Positions 26,758-34,885 of a DNA stretch of 64,000 bases are shown piece by piece. Location of the stretch: assembly GCF_003710985.1 (NCBI RefSeq), contig NZ_RHHT01000026.1:124001-188000 (forward strand). The letters run 5' to 3'. The notes under the pieces were generated by a model. It did not search any database and was not told where the DNA came from. It saw only the letters and a list, made by a program, of their open reading frames with translations. The stretch's first letter is position 1; each line of letters starts with the position of its first letter. A program made the position numbers and the translations under genes. Source of the stretch: Brevibacillus panacihumi (lineage in GTDB: Bacteria; Bacillota; Bacilli; Brevibacillales; Brevibacillaceae).

Positions 26758-27819
26758 CTATCTTTCCATGCCGATTGCAGCAATATTCCCGATGCTCAAA
26801 TCAGCAATATTGATGCGTATTGTTGGTTTTCCCTCACTTTTTAGCAAATAGCCTCCCCAATCCCTGCCGCCATAAGCCTGGTACCCCGTAATATCCACAC
26901 CAAACAGGCTTTGTACCAGCGGCTTGGTCACAGTAACGGCCTCATCTATGGATGATATGCGATAGTGGTCTGCTACATATTTCACCCGATATATCTGGCC
27001 CGTTTTTGCCCCCACTTCAACCGAATACTTCTCTTGTTCATTAGAGAACGTCCACACTTCTTCATTCTTGGTTGTTGATTTTTTTACCTGAGTAAAGGCG
27101 AAACGATCGTGCTTTGCTAGCACCATCAACGCATTTTTCGCACTGGATACAACCTTTTCGTCCACATCCGCCAGGTTGTAAAAAATGGAGAAGTCGGTTA
27201 CTTGATTGGTTTTCAGATCGACACGCACGAACTGGTTATCCCCAAACCACAAGGAAAAGGTCGTTTCTCCATCCATTTGGAAAAAATGAGCTTCCTGAAA
27301 ATCAACCGGTTGATTTGCTTCCTTCATTGCATTCTGTGCAGTCTCTACATACTTTTGATACACTGGCGTCAACTCATCGCTCTTATACGTTGCCGAGACA
27401 CTTCGCACCTCTGTCGTATTCGGCTTAAAAGTCACAATGGCTTGGCGGTCTGTCGTCCGTACAATCCAATACTCTGTGTCCTGCTCCATCTCGTCAAAAA
27501 GAAAATTCTTGTTCATGCCAATTGCTTTGATTGCTTCTTGCGCTGCCGCGAAATATGTTTGCTCTAGTACAGACTCACTGCCTGTTGTTTTTGCTGGAGA
27601 AGAGAACGGGTTCATCCAGATAATCGCAAACAACGCAGCACACGTGATCAGGCCGTTGGTCACCCAAGCCAGATGTTTTCTCCGCCTTTTTTGTTTTAGC
27701 ATACGTCTTCGCTCCTCTCGTATGTTCTCGAGGATTACTTGGCTTCGTTCCCAGGCAAGGCTCTGGTCAGGGAAACTCTGCAATTCTTCTAAGATACTCT
27801 GTTTATCTTGAGACGGCAT
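26758..27819 (-). CDS. Probable anti-sigma/regulatory membrane protein
   Basis: The 353-residue protein has a cytoplasmic basic head, one membrane helix near 48-68 (HLAWVTNGLITCAALFAIIW) and an outer domain of about 280 residues with repeated YWIVRTTDRQAIVTFKPNT-like strands, perhaps PepSY/YcdB-like. No zinc motif was seen. It overlaps the preceding ECF sigma gene by 17 bp, so it is most likely the cognate anti-sigma factor. That role is inferred from position. A terminator follows at 26705-26740. Confidence 0.75.
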   Translation of the reverse strand: MPSQDKQSILEELQSFPDQSLAWERSQVILENIREERRRMLKQKRRRKHLAWVTNGLITCAALFAIIWMNPFSSPAKTTGSESVLEQTYFAAAQEAIKAIGMNKNFLFDEMEQDTEYWIVRTTDRQAIVTFKPNTTEVRSVSATYKSDELTPVYQKYVETAQNAMKEANQPVDFQEAHFFQMDGETTFSLWFGDNQFVRVDLKTNQVTDFSIFYNLADVDEKVVSSAKNALMVLAKHDRFAFTQVKKSTTKNEEVWTFSNEQEKYSVEVGAKTGQIYRVKYVADHYRISSIDEAVTVTKPLVQSLFGVDITGYQAYGGRDWGGYLLKSEGKPTIRINIADLSIGNIAAIGMER

Positions 27820-28342
27820 TGCTCATCACCTCCGAAACAGGAACATTCTTATTGTTTTGGACAGCTTTCAGCGCCCTGTGAAACGTGATATTGACTTTTG
27901 CTTCGCTCCACCCCAAAACCTCGCCCGTTTCCTTGCTGGACAATCCCTTGATCCCGCGCAGGATCAATACGTCCCTGTAGGATTGTTTCAACTGATTGAT
28001 CATGTCGTAGATCATCCGGTTGGTCTCACTTAATTCCAAAGACTCTTCGGGGGTTTTATCGTGCGAAACAAGCTGCTGCAGGAATAGATCGGGTAGCCAG
28101 TTCATCAATTTTGACCTGCGCTTTTCATCAATGGCCGCATGTCTGGCAATGGCAAACAGCCACGTTTTGGGGTTTTTAACCTCTGTCTTCTCTAGAGCCT
28201 TGAGAGCACGAATAAAGGTTTCCTGCACAAGATCGTCAATATCCGTTCGTCCCGTATAATAGACCAGAAAGCGATAAATATCATTGCTGTAAGCGTGAAA
28301 CCATTGTTCGATACGCACGCCGGCGCCGGCATTGTCGTCCAT
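27803..28342 (-). CDS. ECF RNA polymerase sigma factor
   Basis: This sigma factor of about 179 residues has region 2 (DIDDLVQETFIRALKALEK, PKTWLFAIARHAAIDEKRR) and region 4 (LKQSYRDVLILRGIKGLSSKETGEVLGWSEAKV). ATG 28342 follows AAGGAGGTGGG, which decides the start over an upstream extension. The text resembles the SigX/SigM-type ECF group. A TGAAAG-17 bp-CGTC promoter lies just upstream (28371-28397), suggesting that it activates its own operon. The downstream gene overlaps and is the presumed anti-sigma factor. Confidence 0.9.
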   Translation of the reverse strand: MDDNAGAGVRIEQWFHAYSNDIYRFLVYYTGRTDIDDLVQETFIRALKALEKTEVKNPKTWLFAIARHAAIDEKRRSKLMNWLPDLFLQQLVSHDKTPEESLELSETNRMIYDMINQLKQSYRDVLILRGIKGLSSKETGEVLGWSEAKVNITFHRALKAVQNNKNVPVSEVMSNAVSR

Positions 28343-28370
28343 GTATGTCCCACCTCCTTGACACTGTATA

Positions 28371-28397
28371 GACGGAGCAGCTTCCGATAATCTTTCA
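28371..28397 (-). promoter_or_regulatory. ECF-type autoregulatory promoter candidate
   Basis: On the minus strand TGAAAG (28392-28397) is followed after 17 bp by CGTC (28371-28374), the usual -35/-10 pattern of Bacillus ECF promoters. Confidence 0.5.
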
Positions 28398-28407
28398 TTT
28401 TCCCACA

Positions 28408-28454
28408 AAAAAAGCATGGGAGATTACAATTGAATCTCAATTGTGGTCCCATGC
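28408..28454 (-). terminator. Terminator overlapping the 3' end of the histidine kinase gene
   Basis: AAGCATGGGA and TCCCATGCTT arms enclose an inner ACAATTGA/TCAATTGT hairpin, then seven T residues on the minus strand. The 5' half lies inside the last codons of the kinase gene. Confidence 0.85.
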
Positions 28455-29830
28455 TTCTCTACACTATGAACGGCAATCTCTCCACCATGTGCCTGAATAG
28501 TATCATTCGCAATGGCCATTCCAAGTCCGGAACCTTTATGCGCATCTCCTGTGTTGGTTCCGCGATAATAGCGGTCAAAAATTCTGTCCAGCTCTTCCTT
28601 TTTAATTCCTTTTCCATTGTCTTGAATCGTGATATGCGTTCGTTCTTTCTTTTCGACGCTTACATCGATTTTTACATCCTTATCGTTGTGAACGATCGCA
28701 TTGTAAATCAAATTAGTGATCGCTCTCCTATACAGGATTTCATCCACCTCTGCGGGTACATTCTCTTGGTTTGCATGGAATTCGATATGTCGATTCGCGT
28801 ATTCCGGATCATTCAGTATATCGATGACCATATTTCTCATGAGGGCTACCATGTTTACCGTTTTCTTGCGGATGGATAGCTCTTTGTTTTTTAATCGCGT
28901 CGATAAATGCAAATCATCGATGACTTCTTTTATATAGAGAGATTTTTTTTCGATTATCCCGGCATATTCCCTGATCTCGTCTATCGTAAACTGATAATCC
29001 GGATCCTTGATCATTTCGGAGAAACCTTGGATGGAAGCCAGGGGTGTTTTCAAATCATGGGAAATGTTTGCGATCCATTCCTCTTTTAATTGATCCAGTT
29101 TCTTTCTTTCCTTCTCGTTTGCCTGCAGCTGATGGGATAGTTGATTTACATGATCAAAAACATGCTCGTAGATTCCTTGTGGTTTATGCAGATGATGGAA
29201 TTTTTGGTGTGCCAAGTTTTTGATCCCTTCAATAAGTGTGTACAGGGGCTGTGTCAGACGCTTGCTAAAGAGATAGCCAATCCACAGGGCAACGAGAATA
29301 TCAATGATGAATATTACGGTTCCGACTTTCGAAATCCGGAAAAAAACCTGGTTGTCATAGGAGATGAAGTATCGATTTAAATTCGGGTTCTCGATCCCGA
29401 TGAAATAGCTGTAGCGTCTGTCTCCGCCATCTTTTTCCCCAATAAAAATGGTCGTATCTGCATTCACTTCCTGATACTTGTACATTTGGATGATATCTGT
29501 TGGCGTATATTTTTTCGTTACCCCTTCCGGTACTCGGTATCCCGCTATTTCTTTTCCATTTTCATCCAACACTTGGATCCACGCATGTTTTGCAAGCAGC
29601 TCATGTTTTCCTTCCTCGGTAATGGTTGCACCATCATGCACGATGTGGACCCGATCCTGAAACTCCCTGGTAAATTGCTCGGGAGATGTTTCCTTTTCAA
29701 GAATAATCGGGATATCGAAGCCTATCTGCACGAGCAACAAAGCGAACGTGAGGAAAACATTGATCAAAATGACGAGTATGACAACCAAAACAACCGACAG
29801 CAAATATTGTCCGGTCAATTTCCATTTCAT
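28424..29830 (-). CDS. Sensor histidine kinase
   Basis: This 468-residue kinase has two membrane helices (near 8-35 and 168-190) flanking an outer sensor domain, then a HAMP-like linker, the phospho-acceptor box NISHDLKTPLASIQGF (His near 258), and an ATPase domain with NLIYNAIVHN, DNGKGI and KGSGLGMAI. It would phosphorylate the regulator gene just upstream (6 bp gap), but that regulator is broken (29836-30523). The signal is unknown. The kinase itself looks intact, so it may be an orphan or use another partner. Confidence 0.9.
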   Translation of the reverse strand: MKWKLTGQYLLSVVLVVILVILINVFLTFALLLVQIGFDIPIILEKETSPEQFTREFQDRVHIVHDGATITEEGKHELLAKHAWIQVLDENGKEIAGYRVPEGVTKKYTPTDIIQMYKYQEVNADTTIFIGEKDGGDRRYSYFIGIENPNLNRYFISYDNQVFFRISKVGTVIFIIDILVALWIGYLFSKRLTQPLYTLIEGIKNLAHQKFHHLHKPQGIYEHVFDHVNQLSHQLQANEKERKKLDQLKEEWIANISHDLKTPLASIQGFSEMIKDPDYQFTIDEIREYAGIIEKKSLYIKEVIDDLHLSTRLKNKELSIRKKTVNMVALMRNMVIDILNDPEYANRHIEFHANQENVPAEVDEILYRRAITNLIYNAIVHNDKDVKIDVSVEKKERTHITIQDNGKGIKKEELDRIFDRYYRGTNTGDAHKGSGLGMAIANDTIQAHGGEIAVHSVEKHGTTIEIQL

Positions 29831-29835
29831 GGTTC

Positions 29836-30523
29836 TTAATCCTCTACAGTCAATTTATACCCCAAGCCTTTTACGGTTTTCAAATACGTGGGCGAAGAGG
29901 GCTGGTCTTCGATTTTTTCCCGCAATCTTCGAATGTGCACCATGACGGTATTATCAATGCCCGTAAAATCCTCCCCCCAGACCGCATCATACAGCTTTTC
30001 CTTACTGATCACTTTATTGACGTTCTGGAGGAAAAACTTCATTACTCCGAGTTCTTTCGGCTTTAACTCAATCGGCTGTCCATTCTTTCGCAACTCTGCC
30101 TTTTGGGGATCCAATTCAAAGGGGCCCGCCTTCAGGATCGGTTCTTCTATGGGCTCAGGCACCGCATAATCGGCTCTGCGCAATTGTGCTTTCACGCGAT
30201 AAGCCAGCTCTTTGGGGCTGAACGGCTTTGTAATATAGTCATCCCCGCCTATGGCAAAGCCAACTATTTTATCAATCTCCTCCGTTTTGGCCGAAATGAA
30301 TAAAATCGGCACCTTGGAGATGCTCCTCATTTTCTTGCAAACCTCATAGCCCTCTCCATCCGGCAAAGACAAGGTCTGGTTTCATTGCTTGAAATTGGAT
30401 CCACCCGTCTTCCGCTGTCGTAGACGTCAGGACATGCTCAATTCCTTCTTTGATGAGAACTGTTTGAATGAGCTTTAAAATATCAGCTTCATCGTCTATA
30501 ATCAAAACCTTTTTGCCAGACAT
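29836..30523 (-). pseudogene. OmpR-type response regulator with deletion in the receiver domain
   Basis: The gene starts at ATG 30523 after GGAGGAGG with KKVLIIDDEADILKLIQ, a normal receiver start, and runs to MKPDLV. The frame then breaks near 30372. In another frame the receiver resumes at SLPDGEGYEVCKK and continues to a complete winged-helix DNA-binding domain (FTGIDNTVMVHIRRLREKI). By comparison with the family, about 14 bp encoding the LLDVS segment are missing, and this holds the phospho-acceptor Asp. A TTG inside could give a 178-residue product without the first half of the receiver. Either a pseudogene or a sequence error. Confidence 0.8.
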
Positions 30524-30580
30524 GCAATCCTGCCTCCTCCAATGCTCTATGTGAGAGTATGCATGACCTTTCCCCCATTA

Positions 30581-31639
30581 TCAAGTTTGCAGGGAGTTGG
30601 TTTTTTTCGCCGTTTGTTTGCCATAGGTCATAAAGCGCCAGACTTTTTCCATCGGCCCCATCGCAAAGAACTTGAACCACAGGTTGCTGTAGATGATCTG
30701 TACGAGAAAAATCAGGCAGGCGATCCACACAACATTGACAGGAGAGACTGTCTCAAGCCCCATGAACGAAATGATCAGCGAACCTAGAAAGCTTTGCGCC
30801 ACATAATTGGTAAGAGCCATCTGTCCCACTCTCGCTACGGGTTGGAAAAAGGAACGAATCCGTTCATGCTCCATCAGCAAAAACAGGGAGCTTGCATACA
30901 ACAAAACGGCCGGAATGGTGCTCAAAGAAACGATCAGCTTCACATTTTCTGCTCCACTCTGAGATGCATACCAGATCCAGATGGAAAAGCCCGCGACGAT
31001 TGGAACCACTCCCATGGCGACCGATCTGATCTGCTTTTTCCATTCACTGACTCGCCTGATCAGGTCTGCTTTTGCCGCAAGGAATCCGGCCAGAAACATA
31101 ATGAAGATCAAGGTAGAATCTGCGCCAATGTTGTCCAGCACATTGGAGAAGGAGCTTAATCCCCCGGTGAGTTTGAAAATAAGCGCGAGCAAGTATACGC
31201 CGGTAATCCCCGCGAGCCACTTACTGATTGTCGCGACCCTCGCTCGGTAAAAGGGCAGGAGGAAAAAGCCTAGCAACGCGTAAAATGGTAGGATTGTTCC
31301 CCAAAAGAACAGAAAATGAACAATCCCGATGAGCAACATGGCCAGCAAGCGACGTGTAAAGCGCCGCAACGGCTTATCCCCGCGTTTCTCGGCACGTGAG
31401 GCGAAGAGATAAAAGCCAACCCCAAACAGGAAAGAGAAAATAGAGAAAAACTTCTTTTCCACGAATATGAGGATCAAGGTGTCGATCACTTCATTGATTC
31501 CTGTATAAACAGGAATCTCAGTTCCTTCCATCAGGATGATATAGCCTTTGATATTGATAAACAGGATTCCGAACAGCGCAAGACCTCGAATGATGTCTAA
31601 TGCCGCGATCCTCTCTTTTTGAGGGATAGATGGGTTCAT
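30581..31639 (-). CDS. DUF418 family membrane protein
   Basis: This 352-residue multipass protein begins ERIAALDIIRGLALFGILFIN, the hallmark of the DUF418/YeiB family, and ends with a DUF418 domain (PVARVGQMALTNYVAQSFL, VNVVWIACLIFLVQIIYSNLWF). About nine helices are visible. Family function is unknown; roles in acyl transfer or transport are proposed. ATG 31639 follows AAAGGAG. It stands just upstream of the broken response regulator in the same direction. Confidence 0.88.
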   Translation of the reverse strand: MNPSIPQKERIAALDIIRGLALFGILFINIKGYIILMEGTEIPVYTGINEVIDTLILIFVEKKFFSIFSFLFGVGFYLFASRAEKRGDKPLRRFTRRLLAMLLIGIVHFLFFWGTILPFYALLGFFLLPFYRARVATISKWLAGITGVYLLALIFKLTGGLSSFSNVLDNIGADSTLIFIMFLAGFLAAKADLIRRVSEWKKQIRSVAMGVVPIVAGFSIWIWYASQSGAENVKLIVSLSTIPAVLLYASSLFLLMEHERIRSFFQPVARVGQMALTNYVAQSFLGSLIISFMGLETVSPVNVVWIACLIFLVQIIYSNLWFKFFAMGPMEKVWRFMTYGKQTAKKTNSLQT

Positions 31640-31745
31640 TTGGCTTCTGCTCCTTTTTCTTTCTTTTGCTATCTCTGATAAGAGGTATTATAGACCCCTG
31701 CACCTTACACTGTTTTAATCGCAACCTTAACAAAACCTTAAAAAA

Positions 31746-31783
31746 CAAAAACAGCAAACCCCCTAGAGAGGTTTGCTGTTTTC
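31746..31783 (-). terminator. Terminator of the NUDIX gene
   Basis: AAACAGCAAACC and GGTTTGCTGTTT arms are followed by TTGTTTTTT on the minus strand. Confidence 0.85.
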
Positions 31784-31786
31784 GTG

Positions 31787-32206
31787 TCACTGACTTCTTC
31801 GGTTGACCAAATGTTCGATCGCAGGTACCGTGAAGCAAGCCAGATTAGCAGGGAGTTGGTCCATGCGAAACCATTTCAGGTCTGCAATTGCCCCATCTGG
31901 CTCCATATTCCGGGCTTCCCCGCTTTTTACGGCTACTTCATAGATGGCTGACACCCAATGTTCCTCGTTTTCAGGTCGAATGGTCTGTGCCATACAAAGC
32001 AACCCCTTCACCTCAACGTCCAGATTCACCTCTTCTTTAATCTCTCGAATGACGCAATCCTCGAGATTTTCGTAAGGGTCTACCTTGCCTCCGGGAATGC
32101 TCCACGTTCCTTTTTCTGGATTCCTGTTTCGCAATACCAATAAAATCTCGTTTTGATCGTTTCTAATCACTGCTCCGACTCCCAACCGGGGAAGTACGCT
32201 ATTCAT
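31787..32206 (-). CDS. NUDIX hydrolase
   Basis: This protein of about 139 residues has the Nudix box GGKVDPYENLEDCVIREIKE with the metal-binding REIKEEV, so it should hydrolyse a nucleoside diphosphate derivative. The text WSIPGGKVD and RNPEKGTW is ADP-ribose/8-oxo-type but does not fix the substrate. ATG 32206 is preferred over TTG 32215 because GGAGG lies 9 bp upstream. A strong terminator follows. A broken kinase-like gene lies directly upstream. Confidence 0.9.
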   Translation of the reverse strand: MNSVLPRLGVGAVIRNDQNEILLVLRNRNPEKGTWSIPGGKVDPYENLEDCVIREIKEEVNLDVEVKGLLCMAQTIRPENEEHWVSAIYEVAVKSGEARNMEPDGAIADLKWFRMDQLPANLACFTVPAIEHLVNRRSQ

Positions 32207-32221
32207 AAGTTGCAACCTCCA

Positions 32222-32690
32222 TTATTGAAACTCCCACTCATGCAGGAATCGATTGCTTGCCATTAGTTTTTTTACCCTCTCCATGGTAGCAGGACCTTTG
32301 GCTGTACCGCCGTTCCGATTCAGCAACATCCATCTCATGCATGCCAACGCTTCGAAAACTTCCAGTTCCTCTTGCTGAATGTCATTTTCCAGGAAATAGG
32401 CGGAGCGAAACACGCGCGCATATCGATCCGAGGCGTATATTTTTATCAGGGTAAGTGACCACGCAAAATCATATCTGGGGTCGCCTAATTGTCCGTTCGT
32501 CCAATCGATTACCGTGTACCGGTCATTTTTTTCCAAAATGTTTGACTTCAGCTTCAAATCCTTGATCCATTGGATGCGTGGTTATGTTGTCTTCTTGATT
32601 GAGCAAACAATCCATCATTTCATTTTTTTCTACCCAATCTACATTTCTTATAGGGCTTCCCAATCAAGCTCTTCCTTTCGTTATATCCAT
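32222..32690 (-). pseudogene. Aminoglycoside-phosphotransferase-like gene, degraded
   Basis: A GAGGAGG site and ATG at 32690 start MDITKGRA, then a stop. The C-terminal part survives in another frame: KDLKLKSNILEKND followed by YTVIDWTNGQLGDPRYDFAW, which is the APH-family catalytic and metal-binding region (HGDxxxxN and DWxxxxxGDP). The first His-Gly of the catalytic motif and most of the N-terminal lobe are absent. It is a remnant of a small-molecule kinase gene with an internal deletion and a frameshift. Confidence 0.7.
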
Positions 32691-32945
32691 CGATTTGGTT
32701 CCTCCTCACACGTTTTAAGCGAACGTTTGTACCCCTCCATTATAATTACGCATCTATTGAATGTCAATTTTTTCCTACCTATTACTAGTTGCTGCCGCGA
32801 CCGTTTCAGAATCCTAACAACGTTTTAACTTGTATTTTACATTCCGTTAACGTTGGTAGTATGACGGAAATGGTACGATTGGACTATAGAGCCGAACCCC
32901 ACGTAATCCCGGTCTCGATTTCATAGGCACAAAGGATGGGATTCA

Positions 32946-33803
32946 ATGAAAACACCGCTATTACCCGCTTCGGATAAAAGCGGTCTGTATCACTACACGA
33001 CCTACTTCTATCATGCAACCCAGCAATACCTCCTTTCCTGCAGAAGATACTACGAGCTGCAGAAAATCATTCGCACCCAAACATTGACCACTTTTTTTCA
33101 ACCGATTTTGAATTTGCAGGAAGGAAGCTGTCTCGGATATGAGGTGCTAAACCGGCCTCCGGTTTCTTCTTTGTTTCCCGATACCGAATCTTTCTACGAA
33201 TTTATCGGCTATACGGATCAGGTTTTTGCATTTGAATGTTTTTGCCGGGATCTCTCCTTCAAACGCTTGAGTGCGGCCCTAAATCAAGCTGATAAACCGA
33301 AGGACACGGTAGTGTTCATCAATATTCACCCTCAGGTGTTGTCGGACTCAAACTATCGGAGCGGAGAAACGATCCAGCTGTTGTCGCGGTACGGCTTGTC
33401 GCCCCAGCAGGTCGTGTTCGAATTGACCGAAAAACAGGCTGTTCATGATTATGTAGCATTTGAACGCATTCTTTCCCACTACCGCTCCCAGGGATTTCGC
33501 ATCGCCATTGACGACGCTGGCTCCGGCTACAACAGCCTCAAGGCCATCGTCAGTTTGAAGCCGGAATTCATCAAGCTCGACAAATCCCTGGTCAGACAGA
33601 TTCACCTCTATCCCAACCAGCAGCATGTCGTGAAGTTGCTTCGGGAATTCGCGGCCGAATCCGGCACATACATTATTGCCGAAGGAATCGAAGAGATGGA
33701 AGAAATCGCTTTTCTGCGCGAAGAAGGCATCCCATACGGACAGGGATACGCAATCAAAAAACCGGCCACGGAATTAGTGGACGCTTCGTTACCGTTATTG
33801 TAA
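32946..33803 (+). CDS. EAL-domain cyclic di-GMP phosphodiesterase
   Basis: This 285-residue cytosolic protein is nearly all EAL domain and should hydrolyse cyclic di-GMP. Catalytic positions look intact: EVLNRP, INIHP, FELTE, IDDAGSGYNSL, IKLDKSLV, AEGIE and GQGYAI. The EAL signature reads EVL, a common variant. AAGGATGGG precedes the ATG. The GGDEF gene follows after about 40 bp in the same direction, so synthesis and breakdown may be encoded together. Confidence 0.9.
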   Translation: MKTPLLPASDKSGLYHYTTYFYHATQQYLLSCRRYYELQKIIRTQTLTTFFQPILNLQEGSCLGYEVLNRPPVSSLFPDTESFYEFIGYTDQVFAFECFCRDLSFKRLSAALNQADKPKDTVVFINIHPQVLSDSNYRSGETIQLLSRYGLSPQQVVFELTEKQAVHDYVAFERILSHYRSQGFRIAIDDAGSGYNSLKAIVSLKPEFIKLDKSLVRQIHLYPNQQHVVKLLREFAAESGTYIIAEGIEEMEEIAFLREEGIPYGQGYAIKKPATELVDASLPLL

Positions 33804-33844
33804 TCCAGGTTTGGTGAATGTTTTTAGGAGAGGAGACAGACGTT

Positions 33845-34783
33845 TTGTTGACGAAAATCGGCGAAATAGCGGAAATGATTCCGATCGTCTCACCCGAAAC
33901 AACATGCGGCATAGTCAACAATCTGTTTAAGCAAAATCCCAAGCTGGAAGGAATCGCGGTGGTTGGGGAGGACAAAAAGCCTGCGCTGCTGATGAGGACC
34001 CGTTTTTATCAGTTGCTTGGCACGGAGTACGGCTACAATTTGTATATGGGCCGCACTGTCAAACTCGTGATGAACAGCAACCCGCTTGTTGTTGATTTTG
34101 ATGAGCCGATTACGGATGTCAGCATCCGTGCGATGAACCGGGCCGAGGAGGAATTGTACGACGGCATGCTGGTCATTCAGGACGGTCTCCTGTACGGGTT
34201 CGTCAGCATTCGCCGTGTGCTGCTGGAGGTGGCCAATATCCGGGCGGAAATGGCGATTTTCCTCAATCCGCTCACTGGCCTGCCCGGCAACCGGATCATC
34301 GAGGACAGGCTTCAGCAATCGACCCGGTTGAAGGAGTGCAGCGTGCTGTACATTGATCTGGATCATTTCAAGTCATTCAATGACAGCTACGGTTTTAAAA
34401 GGGGCGACTCTCTCATTCAAGCGACCGCGGACTTGCTTCGTGAGCAGTTTTCAGGTCAGGATACCTTTCTCGGACATATCGGCGGAGACGATTTTATCGC
34501 CATATTCAACCACCACAATTATCAGGTGCCTTGCAGCAAGGTCATCGAAGGATTCGAAAAATTGAAACAGGAATTTTACGACACCGAGGACATGACAAAC
34601 AATTACGTGATCGGCGAGTCGCGCTCCGGCCATTTCGGCCCTATTCCGCTCGTATCGATATCCATCGCGGTAGTGACAAACCGCAACCGCCCTTTTCAGA
34701 GCATCGAGCAAATCGTCGAAGAGGCGACTCGAATGAAAAAAATATGCAAATCCCGCCCGGGGAGCGTCACGATCGCCAATTGA
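33845..34783 (+). CDS. GGDEF-domain protein with CBS-like N-terminus
   Basis: The C-terminal half is a GGDEF domain with the active-site motif IGGDDF and DLDHFKSFNDSYGFKRGD, so it may make cyclic di-GMP. The N-terminal half (MNRAEEELYDGMLVIQDGLL, YGFVSIRRVLLEV) resembles a CBS pair, which often binds nucleotides and could regulate activity. I chose TTG 33845 because AGGAGAGGAG lies 9 bp upstream; an ATG at 33818 is in frame but lies before that site. It follows the EAL gene in a likely operon. A shared terminator lies at 34800-34856. Confidence 0.85.
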   Translation: MLTKIGEIAEMIPIVSPETTCGIVNNLFKQNPKLEGIAVVGEDKKPALLMRTRFYQLLGTEYGYNLYMGRTVKLVMNSNPLVVDFDEPITDVSIRAMNRAEEELYDGMLVIQDGLLYGFVSIRRVLLEVANIRAEMAIFLNPLTGLPGNRIIEDRLQQSTRLKECSVLYIDLDHFKSFNDSYGFKRGDSLIQATADLLREQFSGQDTFLGHIGGDDFIAIFNHHNYQVPCSKVIEGFEKLKQEFYDTEDMTNNYVIGESRSGHFGPIPLVSISIAVVTNRNRPFQSIEQIVEEATRMKKICKSRPGSVTIAN

Positions 34784-34799
34784 TCGATGCAGAAAAAAC

Positions 34800-34856
34800 A
34801 CCTCCAAGCTGCCTCCATATCGTACGACATGGCTGCATTCTCTTGAAGGTGTTTTC
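34800..34856. terminator. Bidirectional terminator
   Basis: AACACCTCCAAG and CTTGAAGGTGTT arms with a long loop and A/T runs on both sides separate the convergent GGDEF and nucleotidase genes. Confidence 0.65.
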
Positions 34857-34885
34857 ATTTGTCTCGGATTAGGGGGACAGTCCCG

